Positions 35,138 through 50,149 of a DNA stretch of 64,000 nt are shown here, in pieces. The notes beneath the pieces were generated by a model that had not been told where the DNA came from, ran no database searches, and worked only from the letters and a program-made list of their open reading frames with translations. The DNA is from Paralvinella palmiformis. Its lineage: Eukaryota > Annelida > Polychaeta > Terebellida > Alvinellidae. A program made the position numbers and the translations under genes. The stretch lies in contig JAODUP010000947.1 of the NCBI GenBank assembly GCA_025642065.1, forward strand, positions 1 through 64,000. The letters are read 5' to 3'. Numbering within the stretch: position 1 is the first letter of the stretch; every line of letters begins with the position of its first letter.

Positions 35138-38100
35138 GTAATCTAAATCCTTATGTTATGTTAAATATAGCTGTGATATCCCATTTTGATATTTGTCACG
35201 ATCTTCGTCATATCTCTACTTATTAAATATGTCATTGGTAAGTAATTCATGTAGATTATCCTGAAGAAGGTTTAGTATTAATATTACTGATATGATATTA
35301 TTCATAACTTGTTTAGTTCCAGATATTTCAGGTTTAGAAGAATTTAATGCAAGTTCCACATCCACCACCTCACATCTAGCTGCCAAGAAGGTGGCAAAAA
35401 TCAACTTATTTATTGAACACGTATTTCTTATTACTCTGGATCAAGGCAAGTTATTAGAATGTTTGTGCGAGTGAATAAAATTAATTTTGTCTTTAGTTCA
35501 GGATCATATTACAAATAAATATAGGACATATTTATATTAAAATTCTAAATTTTTCATTATTTGTCTTGAGCTTTAAGTGTTCGTGCTTCGTTGCCTTATG
35601 AACAAAATAACATTAATATATTAGTTAAAAATCAGCCATAAACATTTGTTACGTTATGGTATCTCAGCTGATGACATAAATCAATGTTGATAACATTAAT
35701 GAAGATGTTTTGATTATCACACACACACAGAGCCATTTACGGAGAGACCTTCTCACTGCGTGTATCTTGAAGAACTTAAAGAGGCATTGAATGGACAGGA
35801 ATGGTTGGATCTGGATAATCTGGAGCAGGTCTCTACTATATGTTATATATGATGAATGGCTTTGTTAATAATGATGAAAGTAATCTTAGGTTTGGTTTGG
35901 GGGCTGAAATAAATATAAAATGGTTTCCAACCCCTGAAGCTCGAATCCTTTGAATTTTTATAATCTTTGTGGAAGCCTTTAATAACAATGCAGATAAAGT
36001 CCTACACTGCCAAACTCCAGGTTATGATTTCAGTCCCTGTTATCTATTTGTGTTGGATGTTTTCCTGAGGGTCATCCACCCGATCATATATTCTAGATGT
36101 AACAAGCACAGAGGCTAAACAATATACCCACTCACTCACTGGGTGCATCTGTGGTCTAGCAGGTAGTGCACTGGATCACAGATCACTACCATCTGAGTTC
36201 TAATCTCAGTGTGGGCATATCTGAAGGGTGTTTCATCTTTGACTTTGCTTCATTACCTTTGGATGTTGCTCGGCTCATTTAGCCTACCATGTGCACAAAA
36301 GCGGCCGTAAAACATCAATCATCCTCACTAACTCCCTCTGTAAGTGACATTTGCAACAAGATAGAGAAATAGGAAAACTGAGCTATATTTCAGTTTCAAA
36401 AGATAGATAAATGTTTTTTTTTAATTTCCATTTCCAAACATGTATACAAGTGTCATATATTAATTGAAAACAATGGCATATGGATAACAATGTTGGAAAT
36501 GGGAGGAGAAATATACATGTTGTCTTCCCACTTCAATTAACTATCCTCATCACATAATTATGAAATATCTTTAACCACATTTGTGAAATTTTACTGGACC
36601 TGAACAAAGCATCATATTTAAATATTGCATGTTGATTAGAGATTATACGATTTCACATAATCTGTGTTGTTGCTCTTTAAAGAATTGCTGTTTATGTATT
36701 TTATTAAGTAATTAATGCATTGATCATCTTAATTTAATCTTCCCCAAGGACATCAGCATTTTACCTTAAATAAGCTTTCAGTGATAAATATCCACCATTA
36801 AATGACTACCTCTGCTTAAGAATCATTTCAGACATGGTCAGGGGGGGGTTTTCTGGTTCAGTTATTATTATAATGATGTATTATAATTAGTCTGACGTTT
36901 AGTCTGTGGTTATAATTTCAGACAGTATTTGAAAGGATTATGCTACCTGAGCCATCCAATCAGGTGATTCATACAGGTGCCACTGTATCTGATCCAAAGG
37001 TAGTCTCTGAAGCGAACGATTCTAACCCCTTAAGTTACCTGTATCATTGTTATCTTAGGCTACAGGCACAGCCACGAGATGTAAGTATTATTATTATGTT
37101 TATTTATAATCTTCTGTCACATTCATTAATCAGTAAATAGTCTACCGTATATACTCGCGTATAAATTGACCCGGCAGATAAGTCGAGGTCAATTTTTGAC
37201 CCTGTAATTATTTCCTCAGGCATATACTCACCATGGTCAAGTATTGGCTTAAAATCTCTCAACATCTGAATCATCGTCATTATTCGCAAAAAGCTGACTC
37301 AGTCATTTAAAACTCATGGTGTCAGCAAGTTCATATATAATATATCAATATATTCACCAGCAGCAATACACACACACACGGATTTTGCTTTGATATTATA
37401 ACTAATAAACAAACTTGTCACACCAAACACGCCTGATTGTAACTTCAACTGGCAAGTGTTATTAATAAATGGTTTCACTGCAAGTGGCAAGGAAGGTTTG
37501 CAATGTGAACAGTGATTTCTATATTATCGCTAATCATCTGGAGGTACCAGTAGTAAACAGTGCATATCTATCAAGTATTATTTTGTATGGGTAGGGGTTT
37601 TCCTGTGCAGTATGCAGCTGATTCCATTTTAATCCAGATGGTAATTTGGGCGATCTCGCTATATAAAGTGTGACAATAATGACATTCGGTCCTTTGTGGA
37701 TGATTTTCTGATGAAAAGATTATTTGAAACGTGAAGAAAAGGCTGTCAGACTCTAATAACCAGTGGACCCCTAAAAAAAGACAGAAGTACAAGATGGAAG
37801 CCAGCACTAAGTGGCCTGTATTGAAAGCCAGTTCTCTGAATAATTCTAGCAAATATCTGGATTTTTACTCCTCAAAGAGACAGTTGAACAATAAGAGCTG
37901 AAATGTTATATGCAGAATTTCTTCTTAAGCACAATGTACTAATCATAGTTGCAGATCATGCTGGCCTCGGAAAATACACAAAGCCATTTCCACTTATAAT
38001 ACACAAAGCCTAATATCAGCAATATATTTCAAGAAGTTTTGTTGTCACATACAATTACAGGTGTCACTCAGTGGTTTCTAATTATCCCCCAAACCAAACA

Positions 38101-38916
38101 AAGGTTTGGCTGAAGCCATGTGATAGATAAAGGGATCATACGATTAATGAATACCCAATTTGTGTTATTTGCAAATCATTTCAATTCCAGAAGTTCATTC
38201 ATATCATTATTTATTAATCAAACTGTTCTATTGTTCTATCAATGTACTATCATATCGTAAGAAAATAAGTGTCTATCATTACAATGGAATCTTGTAAATG
38301 TAAATGAGCAGCTTTCTCTATAACTCAGAAGCTAAAAGTGGTGCATTATCAAGGTATTCACCCCAAAGCCAGTCAATAAGCAATAGCTGATTATTTTGTT
38401 GTTCTGTGGGGATGTGAAGTTAAATAAGAAAACCGAGTAGTTTATATTCCAAGTAGGATTGTCATGGAAGAAATATTTCTGAATTAAAAAATTAAATGGT
38501 AAATTAATTTGTGGATTAAATTTAGTTCTGTAGCCAATTCCAATTCCAAATTTATCAATTCCAATTCCATTTTTTTTTAAATAAGCAATTCTGGAATTGG
38601 AATTGCCCATCAATTCCAGAATTGAATTGACCCCATGTCTGTTTATTATATGTATGCTGAATAACATCATTTTAGTCAGTCAATATTAAACAACATGATC
38701 ATTATTCCCTCTGTAATATGTTACAATATTCTTGTTTCAGGATGATCTACAGGAGACAATAGATAAATGTCAATCTGTGATCTTGATGAATTCCAAAACT
38801 TGCTTTCAACATCCAGAATTCTTTGACTCTCTGGATCCTACTTCTCAGTTTATGAATATTTTTACTGAGGAAATGAACAACTCCAGTAAGACTGGATATA
38901 TCATTTATCAAAATTA

Positions 38917-38955
<39 letters not shown>

Positions 38956-39902
38956 ATTTAATCAGTTCTATGGCTATTTAATGTCTTGATGACTGATATA
39001 TTGTTTTAGTTTCAAAATGTAAACATTTAATTTAAAGAATAAATAAAAATAACATTAGTGTGTGTGTGTGTGTATGTGTTAAGAGGTCACTAAAGAAGCG
39101 GACACTAAATGACCTGTTTTTTGTTTTGTTGATGCATCATTCCACACACGTTTCATTTTACAGATGGTCCTCTTATGCAGGAGTACTTTCAACATGTTGC
39201 ATCTGAAATAGACACTAACAGTGAAGATGGTACAGTGAAGGAAGTATTTGGACCGATCCTGGACCGAGTGAAGGAGAAGTTTCAGAAGGAATTCTCTCTC
39301 GGTCACGGAATACTTTATGATTACTTAGATATATTATTGTTCTTTTCAAGGACGTCGTGTCTGGCTCAGGTATGGCTAATGTTTATTGAATTTTGTCCAA
39401 AAAATTTTGTTTTCCTGAAGAAATTAGTCCTGTCTTCTGTATTTTGGCAAATTATTTCAATGCAGTCTCAAAATTGCAAATACAATTACCTAGATTTTGA
39501 TGATATAATTATCACTGATATAATGTACTCATTTTGTTTATTTTTCTATACCTCCTTTCTGATGAAGTTCTCTCTATCCATATTCAGGCTTTAATTAGAC
39601 ACAGTACACCAAATGATATCAGTAATGGTCGTCAATTTGAGAACACTGTGTTCGGAGCCGTATTATCTATAAGTTCCATTGTAAAGAATGAACAAGGTCC
39701 GTATGAGTTCTTTGACAGACCATCAAGATTTACAAAACAAGAACATGACATCACAGAAGAGAGTATCCATAGGGTAAGTTAGTTCTGGTCATGATTTTAC
39801 ATATTAAACGTGAATCGGTCGCTTTGTTAAATACTGTGTGTAAATATTGTATTGTATTATATACAAATAAAATTAAATGTTGTAGCACAATCATGCGTGT
39901 GT

Positions 39903-39938
<36 letters not shown>

Positions 39939-42592
39939 ACACACACAGAGAGAGATACAGTCTTTAAACCCATTTTTGGTTTTTGTCTTGAGATGATTCA
40001 AGAATACAGATTGATAAAACGGCAGATAATTGTACCTATATTAATATCTAAATGATATTATTTTTTTGTTTACCTCTCAGCCAATTGTCATTCTCAATGA
40101 CAGAATGCATCAATTGTTCTGGAACTTACTTAAAGTTTGTCCAGATTCCAAAACATTACTCCTTGAATGGCTGGGTAGCTGTATGCTCGCTAATAAAGGT
40201 CAGTTAACCACACTCATTATAACAAAACTTTATCTTAATTAATATACATGTCATACTTAATAATCAGTTTATTTATGTAGCTCACAGTATATAGTCATTT
40301 TGGTCCAAGAAGCCATCATCTTGTATTTGTATACAATTGGATTTCAGTAATCTATGGATTATAAGTCAGCGATGTTGGCTTTATTCTTAGTTAATATATA
40401 GCTCTCTAACTATTATTTTGATATCAGTGTCAATGATTCCTTTCACACTCAAGATCCAATCATCCTCAAACTAATACATTAACCTTGTAGTATATTACCC
40501 TATGTTTCAGGCTGAAAAGTGTGTTAAAAAATTAATCTGCTGCAGCAATTAAAATGTGTGCCTCAATCAAAGTCATTCTAAATTGTATCCAGTTTATTTT
40601 CTGCTGATCATGAAAAAACTTTTTGTTTCATGTTTTTAGCCAAATACTTAGATTTAAACGCAGCCAACCTTAATTATACTCTTATTTCTTGGGGGGGGAA
40701 TGAATTTCTTTATGAAAATTATTTTTAAATGTGATAGTGGAACCATCTAAATCAGAGAAATAACAAAGCAATCATCTCTTAAGAAAGAAATTGGGCCTTT
40801 AAGCGTTCTATGATTCTTGTAAATAAATCATTGTTTTCAGGAAATCATCATTCAGTGTAATTCTGCTCTGTCCTAGTTTATCATAGATGACCTGTTTGTT
40901 TCTAGGTCGTGCTAAACTCTGGTCCCGTCAGATGGTACACGGTATGTTTAACCAGATGTACTGTTCCGACGGCTTCTTCCTGAACCTCTGTGTCGTCTTA
41001 CTTCGTTTGTGTAAACCATTTAGTGAACCTCATCATCCGAAGCTGCTCAAGATCCAGCCAACGTATTGTCTGGCGACCATAGGAGAGAGAGAACAGATTA
41101 AAAACAGAAATGTACATCTCAGAGGTAAAGGATTAGTTAAAGAACACTGAGTAGAAATATTGTCTTTAATAATACAGTATTGTGATAATTATAAGTAATT
41201 GTTTATGGTAACATAAAACCTATTTTTGGGCTGCTAGGATGGCGTTTTTAGTCTTAGTATAAATTTTTATTGTTAATGATCAAATTTGATCACACCATTT
41301 ATTAGATTATTAAGGCTGAGAAAATAAAATTTTCAATATTTATGTGATTTTTAATTAAATTTGAGTGTGTTTGACATAAACCAATTTGAAGATAAATAGA
41401 TATGCAATTGTAATATGGCTCCATTATGCCAGAGATTGTAGAAATGTTACTATTATTGGTTTGTTTAGATATTAAAGAGACGGGTCTAATTCCTGCCGAA
41501 CCTGACAGAGAGAATGAACAGCCTCAACTAGAGTCTAGTTATAACTTCCTCAGCGAATCTTTCTTTATGTGCCATTATTGCTTATATCTCGGCTTTCACA
41601 CTGTACACGAACGTTTCCTCAAGCTAAATCAGGATCTTCACCGTATCCAGAGTGTTTATAATGATATTGTTGGCCAGGGGGGTGAGAACACGGATACTGG
41701 CATCAGGATTAAAGAACAGATGGAGAAAGGTATGTCAGTCAGTTAATTGATAGGATTGTCAGTAAGATTAAGTAAGTGGGATTGTTGTATATCGGCCTGA
41801 TTTACATATGTTTGTTGACAACTTGATTTGATAGTTTAAAGATTTAATAGAAAATCAGACTCGCAGTAGAAAGGCATTTTAGTCTATACAGTAGGTCCCC
41901 GTTATACCATGGTCCATTATAACATAAAATTGGGTATAACGCCGTAAGACCTTGGACCCCGATTCGTGGAATCCACGACAGAGCATTTTTATGCGAAATG
42001 ACTTGAGATCTACCACTGACAGATACAAAGTTTCAAAATAATTTGAACATGTTTTCACAGTTTGTAATTCACACATAAAAAAACTCATAGCCAACGGCCA
42101 TAACTTACTCACAAGTATATTTATTGATCACAAACTTAATTACACACTACCATGTCTCAATTAGCCAAACAAACAGCCCAATCACAACCCTCATTTATTG
42201 TGCTATCCACCCACTAAATAAGTTTGATTCTGTTTGTTAATTCACAGCTATTGTGTATGTTTTATTTATTGCAATTAGGAATCATATGTTGTGGATAAAA
42301 GACCTGAAAATTTCTGGCCATAAAATATCACCAATCCAAGATGGCTGTTACTTTTTGCACAATTTTATAGAAAGATTTTACTTTCCACACAAACACTGAA
42401 GTAATATTTATGTTTAAGTCAACAAATGATTAAACAATTAGAGGGAACATTTATAAAATAAACAATTGTAAGGAATCTTCAAGGATGGTGCAAAATGAAC
42501 CTATTATCACTCACCCGAACATGCTCTGTCTCACTTCGCGGTCCACCTATAATACAGTCGACCTCAGTGACCACTTTATAATGGGAGACCTA

Positions 42593-42638
<46 letters not shown>

Positions 42639-44776
42639 TAAAATTATTATCTTTTCTTGGCTCTTTTGTTATATTTGAATTATTTCAATGTCTTCAGGTA
42701 TGACATTGTTCCTCTGTATGAAGGCAGCTCTGTCTGAGCCAAATTTGTTAGAGCTGTGCTTTAATTTTCACGTTGCCACAACAACATTCCTGGTCCACAT
42801 GGCAACCAGTGATGATCGTTCATCTTTTCACGATCTTAAGCTGCCACTTTCCGATGACGTACCACAAATCTTGACTGCCATTCCAGAGCTGGTTGCTGAA
42901 AATGTCATTGACTTTATGCTGTTTGTGAGACGTTTTAATGACACCCTGTATGAGGTAATGTCAAACATTAACGATGAATTTGATAAATAAAACAAACTAC
43001 AGAATCTAAGTTTATAAACACATTATATAATAGGATAATTTTGTTGATGGAATAGTTTTCCAGAAAAAAAAACTTATCTCATGCCAATAATTATATTGAC
43101 AAGTATTTGCGGAGCTACATACCGGATAGATTCTGGTTGGTGGTTGAGTATCAGGCTCTTGGAGAAAATCTTATGATTTCTAAAATGGGTTTACATGAAT
43201 TGATGCTTATTTGGAAACCTTACCGCTGAGTGTTGTTAAACTTACCTGCTAATGTGTTTGTAGGGAAGTCCTCGTGTATGTTTATATTGCTTTTGAAGAG
43301 AGATAAATATATTATTAGTATAATTACACAAATTAAGCTTCAAGCTAAGTAAAAATACTTTTATATTGTTACGTGCTTTCAATATTGAAGTTGGTTGGAT
43401 GTTTCTGTTAATTTTTCTATACAGGAACCTATAGAGTATTTGTAAAACATTTCATATTGACGACGCAGTGTCAGATGGATTATGAATGAATTTATTATTC
43501 CAATTTACGTGCATATACATCAGTAAATGTAACACAATAATAATGCCAAGAGATTGTAAATTAGGGGACCTGTGTAGCGTAATTGCTGTCTTCTCACTGG
43601 TCCTGGCTGATGGTGGATAGCTCTGTGTCCGTGATAGTCACAAATTGCCATAATAGTATTAATCAAATAAGTTTTAAAAAATTAATTAATATTTAAGATT
43701 CGTCTCGTTTTTCCAGACAGTAGGAGCTGATAGGTTGGAGCATCTGATGACCTTCATCATCATCTTTATGGGCAATCCAAACAGAATGCGTAATCCACAT
43801 CTTCGGGCGCGTATGGCCGAGGCACTCGAAGCCATTATTCCACCAAAAAACATACATGGCAGATCTCTGATTGTGAAGTAAGTTCAGCCCTTTTCAGTAG
43901 GGAATAGAGTAGATGACCCCTTACAAAAAGTAGGCAACATCTCACCTGTGGTGGCCTGTGGTGGTAGCTACACTAACACAGTAGTGGCCCTTCTCCATCC
44001 ATTGGATGGTTGGTAAGGGGATCTCCCCTGAAAAAGTTGGGGAAAATGGAGTATTTGGTGCTTTCCAGGCAATAAAATAGCCGACGAGGGACTGTTAAAT
44101 AAACGACATATAATGTCAGACATGGAACGTTATTAAAAAGGTTGTATTTGATGTTGACTTTATTATCTGACAGAATTAAACACTACTCAATAGTCACTAA
44201 ACTTTAACGGGATCAGCTTCTTTTAAAGGAACAAAATTGATTTATCTTTAATATAATCCGTTATGGCTATTTTTAAGACATGCCTGTAAGGAGTCATTGA
44301 GAATTATCATAATTTTTACAAGTATCAGAAAGGATGCGACATGAATGTTTTTGTTTTTTTAATGTTGAGAATGATGAAAAACAAAGTGCCAATTTATCAG
44401 TTGCTAAGCTACCCTCACACTATGGAACCTTCCGGATTAACGTCAAATACTGTTAGTATTTGATAGACGAGGCTAGTAGTCTTTTTAAAGAAGATGCAAT
44501 AGCACACGTGACATAATGTAAGCAGATTAACTAAATATTTTACTAAACTTGGCTCATTGTGATGAGGAAAGGAATTTGTTTTAGATAAATGTAATATTAT
44601 AGAAATAATTAACTCTTACTAAAAATAAGGAAATTAAATGGATTTGTCCAATAATTAGTCTTGTGATAAATTAATCATTCTATATTAAATAAAATTAATT
44701 TGTTTAAGCATGATGAACAGTTTCAGATCACTTCTAGATTTATAAACAAATCAGATCTGTTTGACTTTTTCAAGTT

Positions 44777-44824
<48 letters not shown>

Positions 44825-47800
44825 CCACTGTATATTTGTTAAATACCTGATTATTTGACAATATGATGACATGTTTAAATTATTACTTTAATCTTGTTTC
44901 CAATCTTAATCCATAATTTTATATTTATAGTTTTCAGAGGGAGCAGTTATTCCAAACACATCCATTAGCAGATTATTTATCAGCTACATTATTGCACGTG
45001 TTTGTGTCTATTGAGATGACTGGACAAGGTGTGGAATTTGAGCAGAAATTTAACTACAGGAGACCAATGTATGCCATCTTGGAGTATCTCTGGGATACGG
45101 AGAGGCACAGAAACAAGATTAAGGTTCACATATTTGCATTTGTTTGTTTTACACGAACTCTGTGATGTTAATTTGGAGTTTTCTCTTTGACTTCGCTTCA
45201 TTACCTTTGGAGGTCGCTCGGCCCATTTAGCCTACCTTGTGTACAAAAGTAGCCGTAAAACATCAATCATCATCATCTCTTTTGGCTGAAATATGGAAAT
45301 ATATTTGGCCTCCAACTGATTTGATTAACTAGAAGTAAATAGTTAGATAACAACAATATAACTTGGCAAATGTTCTAGTCCCGAACTATGCCAAATAAAG
45401 TTTCACATACAAAGTTTATATCATAATGTGTGAAGTTTAATGATTTTGTAACATTATAAATGCACTTAAAGGTTTATTTTGAAGAAAACAAACCACAAGT
45501 CATTGGTAGCTCATCCCAAAAGAGCATCTAGCTTCAACTGCTGAAGCCTGGAGGAACATAAGTTTGGTTCCATTTCCGTTTCCATATTAATTTCTTGGGG
45601 AAAAAACGTGGGCTGGGGAATCCTGTAGACAGTATTTTGTGCGATGACGATGACATCACGGTGTATTGGCTGTTCAAAAGCATTTTAAAGCAAGGGTATG
45701 TCCTCTAGATAGATTACAGCTTATATCTGAGCCAAAACGTTTTATTTTAACCTAATAAATGTGTTCGCCTGCAGAATGGTTAAAACTGACTGTCATTCAT
45801 AAGTTGTTTGTGACGTCACCACTCTATGTATGCAGGCACTGAGGATGTGTGCATATACAATGGCAAAATCCATGAAATAAAAAACGTGTTGCGCTGTTTC
45901 TGCCCACACAAACAATGTATGTATTATATACAAGAAAAAAGGTGACGGAGTAACCAACTACTTGAATAAAAGTAATTCCTATTAGATGAATCGGAAAAGG
46001 ATATTGGCTACCACAACACATGCCGGTGTAATCCCACTTTTCCATACATGGCGTCAGTTACTCATTTTACACAACAGATCCGTGGTCAGGATATCGACGA
46101 GCAATACCTTTCACCCATTCAGTGTGAATGAAAACTCGGACTTATCGGCAGCTTTTTTATTGGTTTTATTTATTTGTCAACATTCCAGTGTAGTATCAAA
46201 AAGATGAACACAACGCTCACATATGCACATAAATATATAAGTTATAATAGATATCTTACCAATTTTTCAGTGCAATTTGTAAGTTTGTTTGTACTTAATT
46301 TTTTTTTGGTTGTATTCTGCTTGAAATCAAGTTGCTGGTTTGTTGGCTTTAAATTTCGGTACACTTGGCTCCATCACTCCTTTCACAAATCACCATATTT
46401 TTAACAAACACAGAAACCAGCAAAACACAACAAGTATTGAAAGAGAAAAAATACTGAAATTCCCGCTGTATATAACTTTTGTCTTCGTTCGGAAGACTTA
46501 TTTACATATTCAGCTAAATTGCGGAACATTGGCCATTCGGGAAGATGCGAATACCAAATTGTGACATTGCAAGGTTATGCCAATTTGATTCATAGCTGGA
46601 AGACATGTGTTCTAGATTTGATGGGATATAGCCAGTGAAGTTATTTGTGTGTTTGTTCTTTGATATATTAATAAACAGATAGTGCGCTTGGTTATTTGTT
46701 AGGTAGCTGTTAGAATTAGACCGTACTCATTTTATTGTTTTTACATTAAAATGGACACTCAAACAGCCGGTCGGGTATTGTGGCACTGATACTAGACCGG
46801 GCCTTGAATCACTGGTCCTGGTCGAGCGGTCGAGCATTAACGTCACACACTGATATTATAAAAAAGTATCAATTGTTATGGAATATGGAAGACAGCAGGG
46901 GACTTTAGTTTGCTTTAAATCTTTCAACTTTATAACTAAGACCACCTCTTCATGGTCCATTGATTGATGTGGCGTGGGGCGTGTATGTCTCAGTGACCCA
47001 GAGAGCTATGCTAGCAGGAGTTTTGACTTCTATTAGGGACACCCAAGCCAATAGGTTGAAGCTAAACTAATATAGCCTACAGGGTGAGGTAACGCTAACA
47101 GAAGTCTTGAGTGCTGAAGTCAGAAGTATTGGGCCACACAGGTACACTCTTATAGCTCACAATACCATGCATCAACAGCTATTATGGCTACATATCGGGC
47201 AATAATGAAGTGATTGGTGCCCATCTTGTGTTTACTCACCGGGCAGGAAGAAAGACTCTTGAGAGCGTGATATTTTTATTATATTCTGTTTACTTAAATA
47301 CACATTCCATACAACAAATAGAAAGGACTGGATTGGCAGCCTGATTTAATGGCTTCATATTGTTGGCACATGATTACTTCTTAAATGGATCATTTTGTGC
47401 AATCAATCTTAATATGGCTGACATCACATGGGATGATATTTTTAAACTAATCCAAGATTCACTTGTATTGTTATAATTATGAATATTCTAAAGCTCTGAT
47501 GTATTGTATTATATGTAGATTTCCACTGTTATGTAAAAAGACAAATACTTGCTGTTATAGGAAGAAAATCGAGTTTGCTCTGTAAATGTAACCTGAACAC
47601 TGTTTTTACATATTTATAAATAGCTGAGATTATATCAGACTAGCGATATACCAGTATATGATTGTGGTGTGTTTTTACATATTTATAAATATCTGAGATG
47701 ATATCAGATTAGCGATATACCAGTATATAATTGTGATGTGTGTTTTTTTCTTCTTCAGGAACTTGCCAAGTTTGCAGAAGAACATTTATCTGACATCACT

Positions 47801-49508
47801 GCTCCATTGTTTCTGAGATTCATTAATCTTCTAATTAATGATGCAACATTCCTCCTGGATGAAGCCTTGGCAGTGAGAAATGTTTTTTTTTGGTGGGGAG
47901 GGTTTAAATTCTAAAACAAATAATGGGATTATCAAATCCAGGCATTCACGAGTGAGGGGTTCATGAAAAAATGAATATATTCTGTCCTTAAAAAATAGCT
48001 TCTGACTTTGGGCTAGTATGATGACGTTTGACAGGCTGACATTGTAGTATCTGTAGAACTACCTTGTACTGATCAGCTACTTACAATTATTAAACAATCT
48101 TACTGATTAACTATTGTTTTGTGCTTTCAATTTTGAATAGAAATGTAACACTGAAGCAGTTTATTGAATAAATAATAACGATATCGTAACGTTTGATTTG
48201 TGATAACTGTAATACTAATAAATATATCTCTGTTTGTCTATGTCACAGTACATGGAACAAATTAAAAAGAAACAAGAAGAAAAAGAAGGAAGCGAGTGGA
48301 ACAGTCTAAATCCTCGACAACGACAAGAAGCTGAGATGAACTTTAAACATCTAACTATGTTAGCCAGGTAGGTTACACTGATGTGAAAATTAATTATTAT
48401 TATTATTATTATTATTATTATTGGAGTAATGTTTGACAATTGTTATTTACAGATTTCACAACATGATGGGTAATGACACCATTAAGACCTTAGAGATGAT
48501 TACAACAGAGATCAAGTCAATATTCTGGGTTGATATTTTGGTAGATAGGATAGCAGCCATGTTAAATAATCATCTTCTTTGTTTGGTATGTTGATTTGGT
48601 ATAACACTTTATAGCTTTGGCATCTGTACTGAGACACCCACAAATACACGCACACACGCACACACACATACACACACATGCACTAATAAAATGATGCATA
48701 GATCTCTAAACAATATCAATCATTATATGTTTGTAGGTTGGCCCTAAGAAGAAAAATTTGAAAGTGAAAGACTTTGACAAGTTTGAATTCCGACCAGACA
48801 AAACTGTGTCTCATATCAGTCAGATTTATCTGAACTTAGCCGAAGGTAGCGAGGTGTTTAAACGTGCCGTCGCTCGCGAAGAACGTTCCTACTCTAGTGC
48901 TCTTTTTGAACAAGCGAAAGATGTCCTGCTAAAGATTCATAGACCAATGGACTGTATCATCAAATTTGAGGAGCTCGGAAAAGAACTATGTGAGCTGGCC
49001 AAGCTGAAAGAGGAGGAAGATGATTTGGTTCAGGATGCTCCGGACGAATTTATCGATCCCATTCTTGGAACATTTATGAGACAGCCGATAAGACTACCGA
49101 GCTCTGGAAAGATCGTCGACAAGACTACCATTGCTAGACACATCCTGAGGTACGTTTTGATAAACAATTTTTAAATACATATAGCAACGTATGGTAAGAT
49201 AACATTATTTACCACTCATAATACATTTTGTATATACTCATGTATAAAATGTCTTATTGACCACTTTAATCGCTAGTGTATTGAATCTGTGTATAACATG
49301 AGTAGCAAACCAGCATTTATATCATGTGAAAAACAGTTTTGCGAAAAAGGTTAATTTCGTCTCTTTCCTTTTCATACAGAAATATTAATTACTAATATTA
49401 TGTCAAAAGTGTTGTTGATATAATATCTATCAAACTGATTCCAATATAATTTCTATGTTATTTACGGTGTTGAAGTTTATTATTATTATTATTATGCACT
49501 GATCATGT

Positions 49509-49547
<39 letters not shown>

Positions 49548-50106
49548 ACCTGTCCCATTACGTGCCTGTGTATTAAGGTGAATTATTAAGTTTGAAATTA
49601 GTAGAAAAATGTGTGTGCGCACACACACACACACATGCACACACCCACATACATATGCAGAGTTAACTAAAAGATTAACTGAAGTCCATTTAGAAGCGAC
49701 CACAACTGAATACAGAGACGAACTTCACACAAAAGTACCAAAGGATAGTGAATCCATTAAATTTAGAAGCCACAACAGTTCATTTTATCTGTAGATAGGT
49801 TTCCCACTAAAAAGTACACGGTCATGAGACATTGTGTAGGTATACACTGACCAGGTATTGATGAGTTTGCTTGTGACTCATTCACACTGACTGTGATTGT
49901 ATTTGAAATGTGACATGTGATCTAATTGTGCCAGTAATTATGTTTTATGATATATAATAATGTCAGTGTGTTGACAGCCATTGGTGTTTTGTTATCAGTC
50001 ATTATAGTTTGGATCATTCGCTGATAAATATTTATTAATCTGGATGTTAATTATGTGTAAGACAAATAGACTTTTTTCTGTTATTTTCTAGAATTATTTC
50101 CTCGAC

Positions 50107-50149
<43 letters not shown>

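Noticed and set aside
39175..39594. Single-exon protein of 139 codons
   Set aside because: Only the first part (39164-39369) is UBE4A exon 6; the rest is read-through into the intron.
45824..46564. Small genes in UBE4A intron 13
   Set aside because: Overlapping frames of 70-77 codons on both strands with no recognisable motif and low-complexity stretches.
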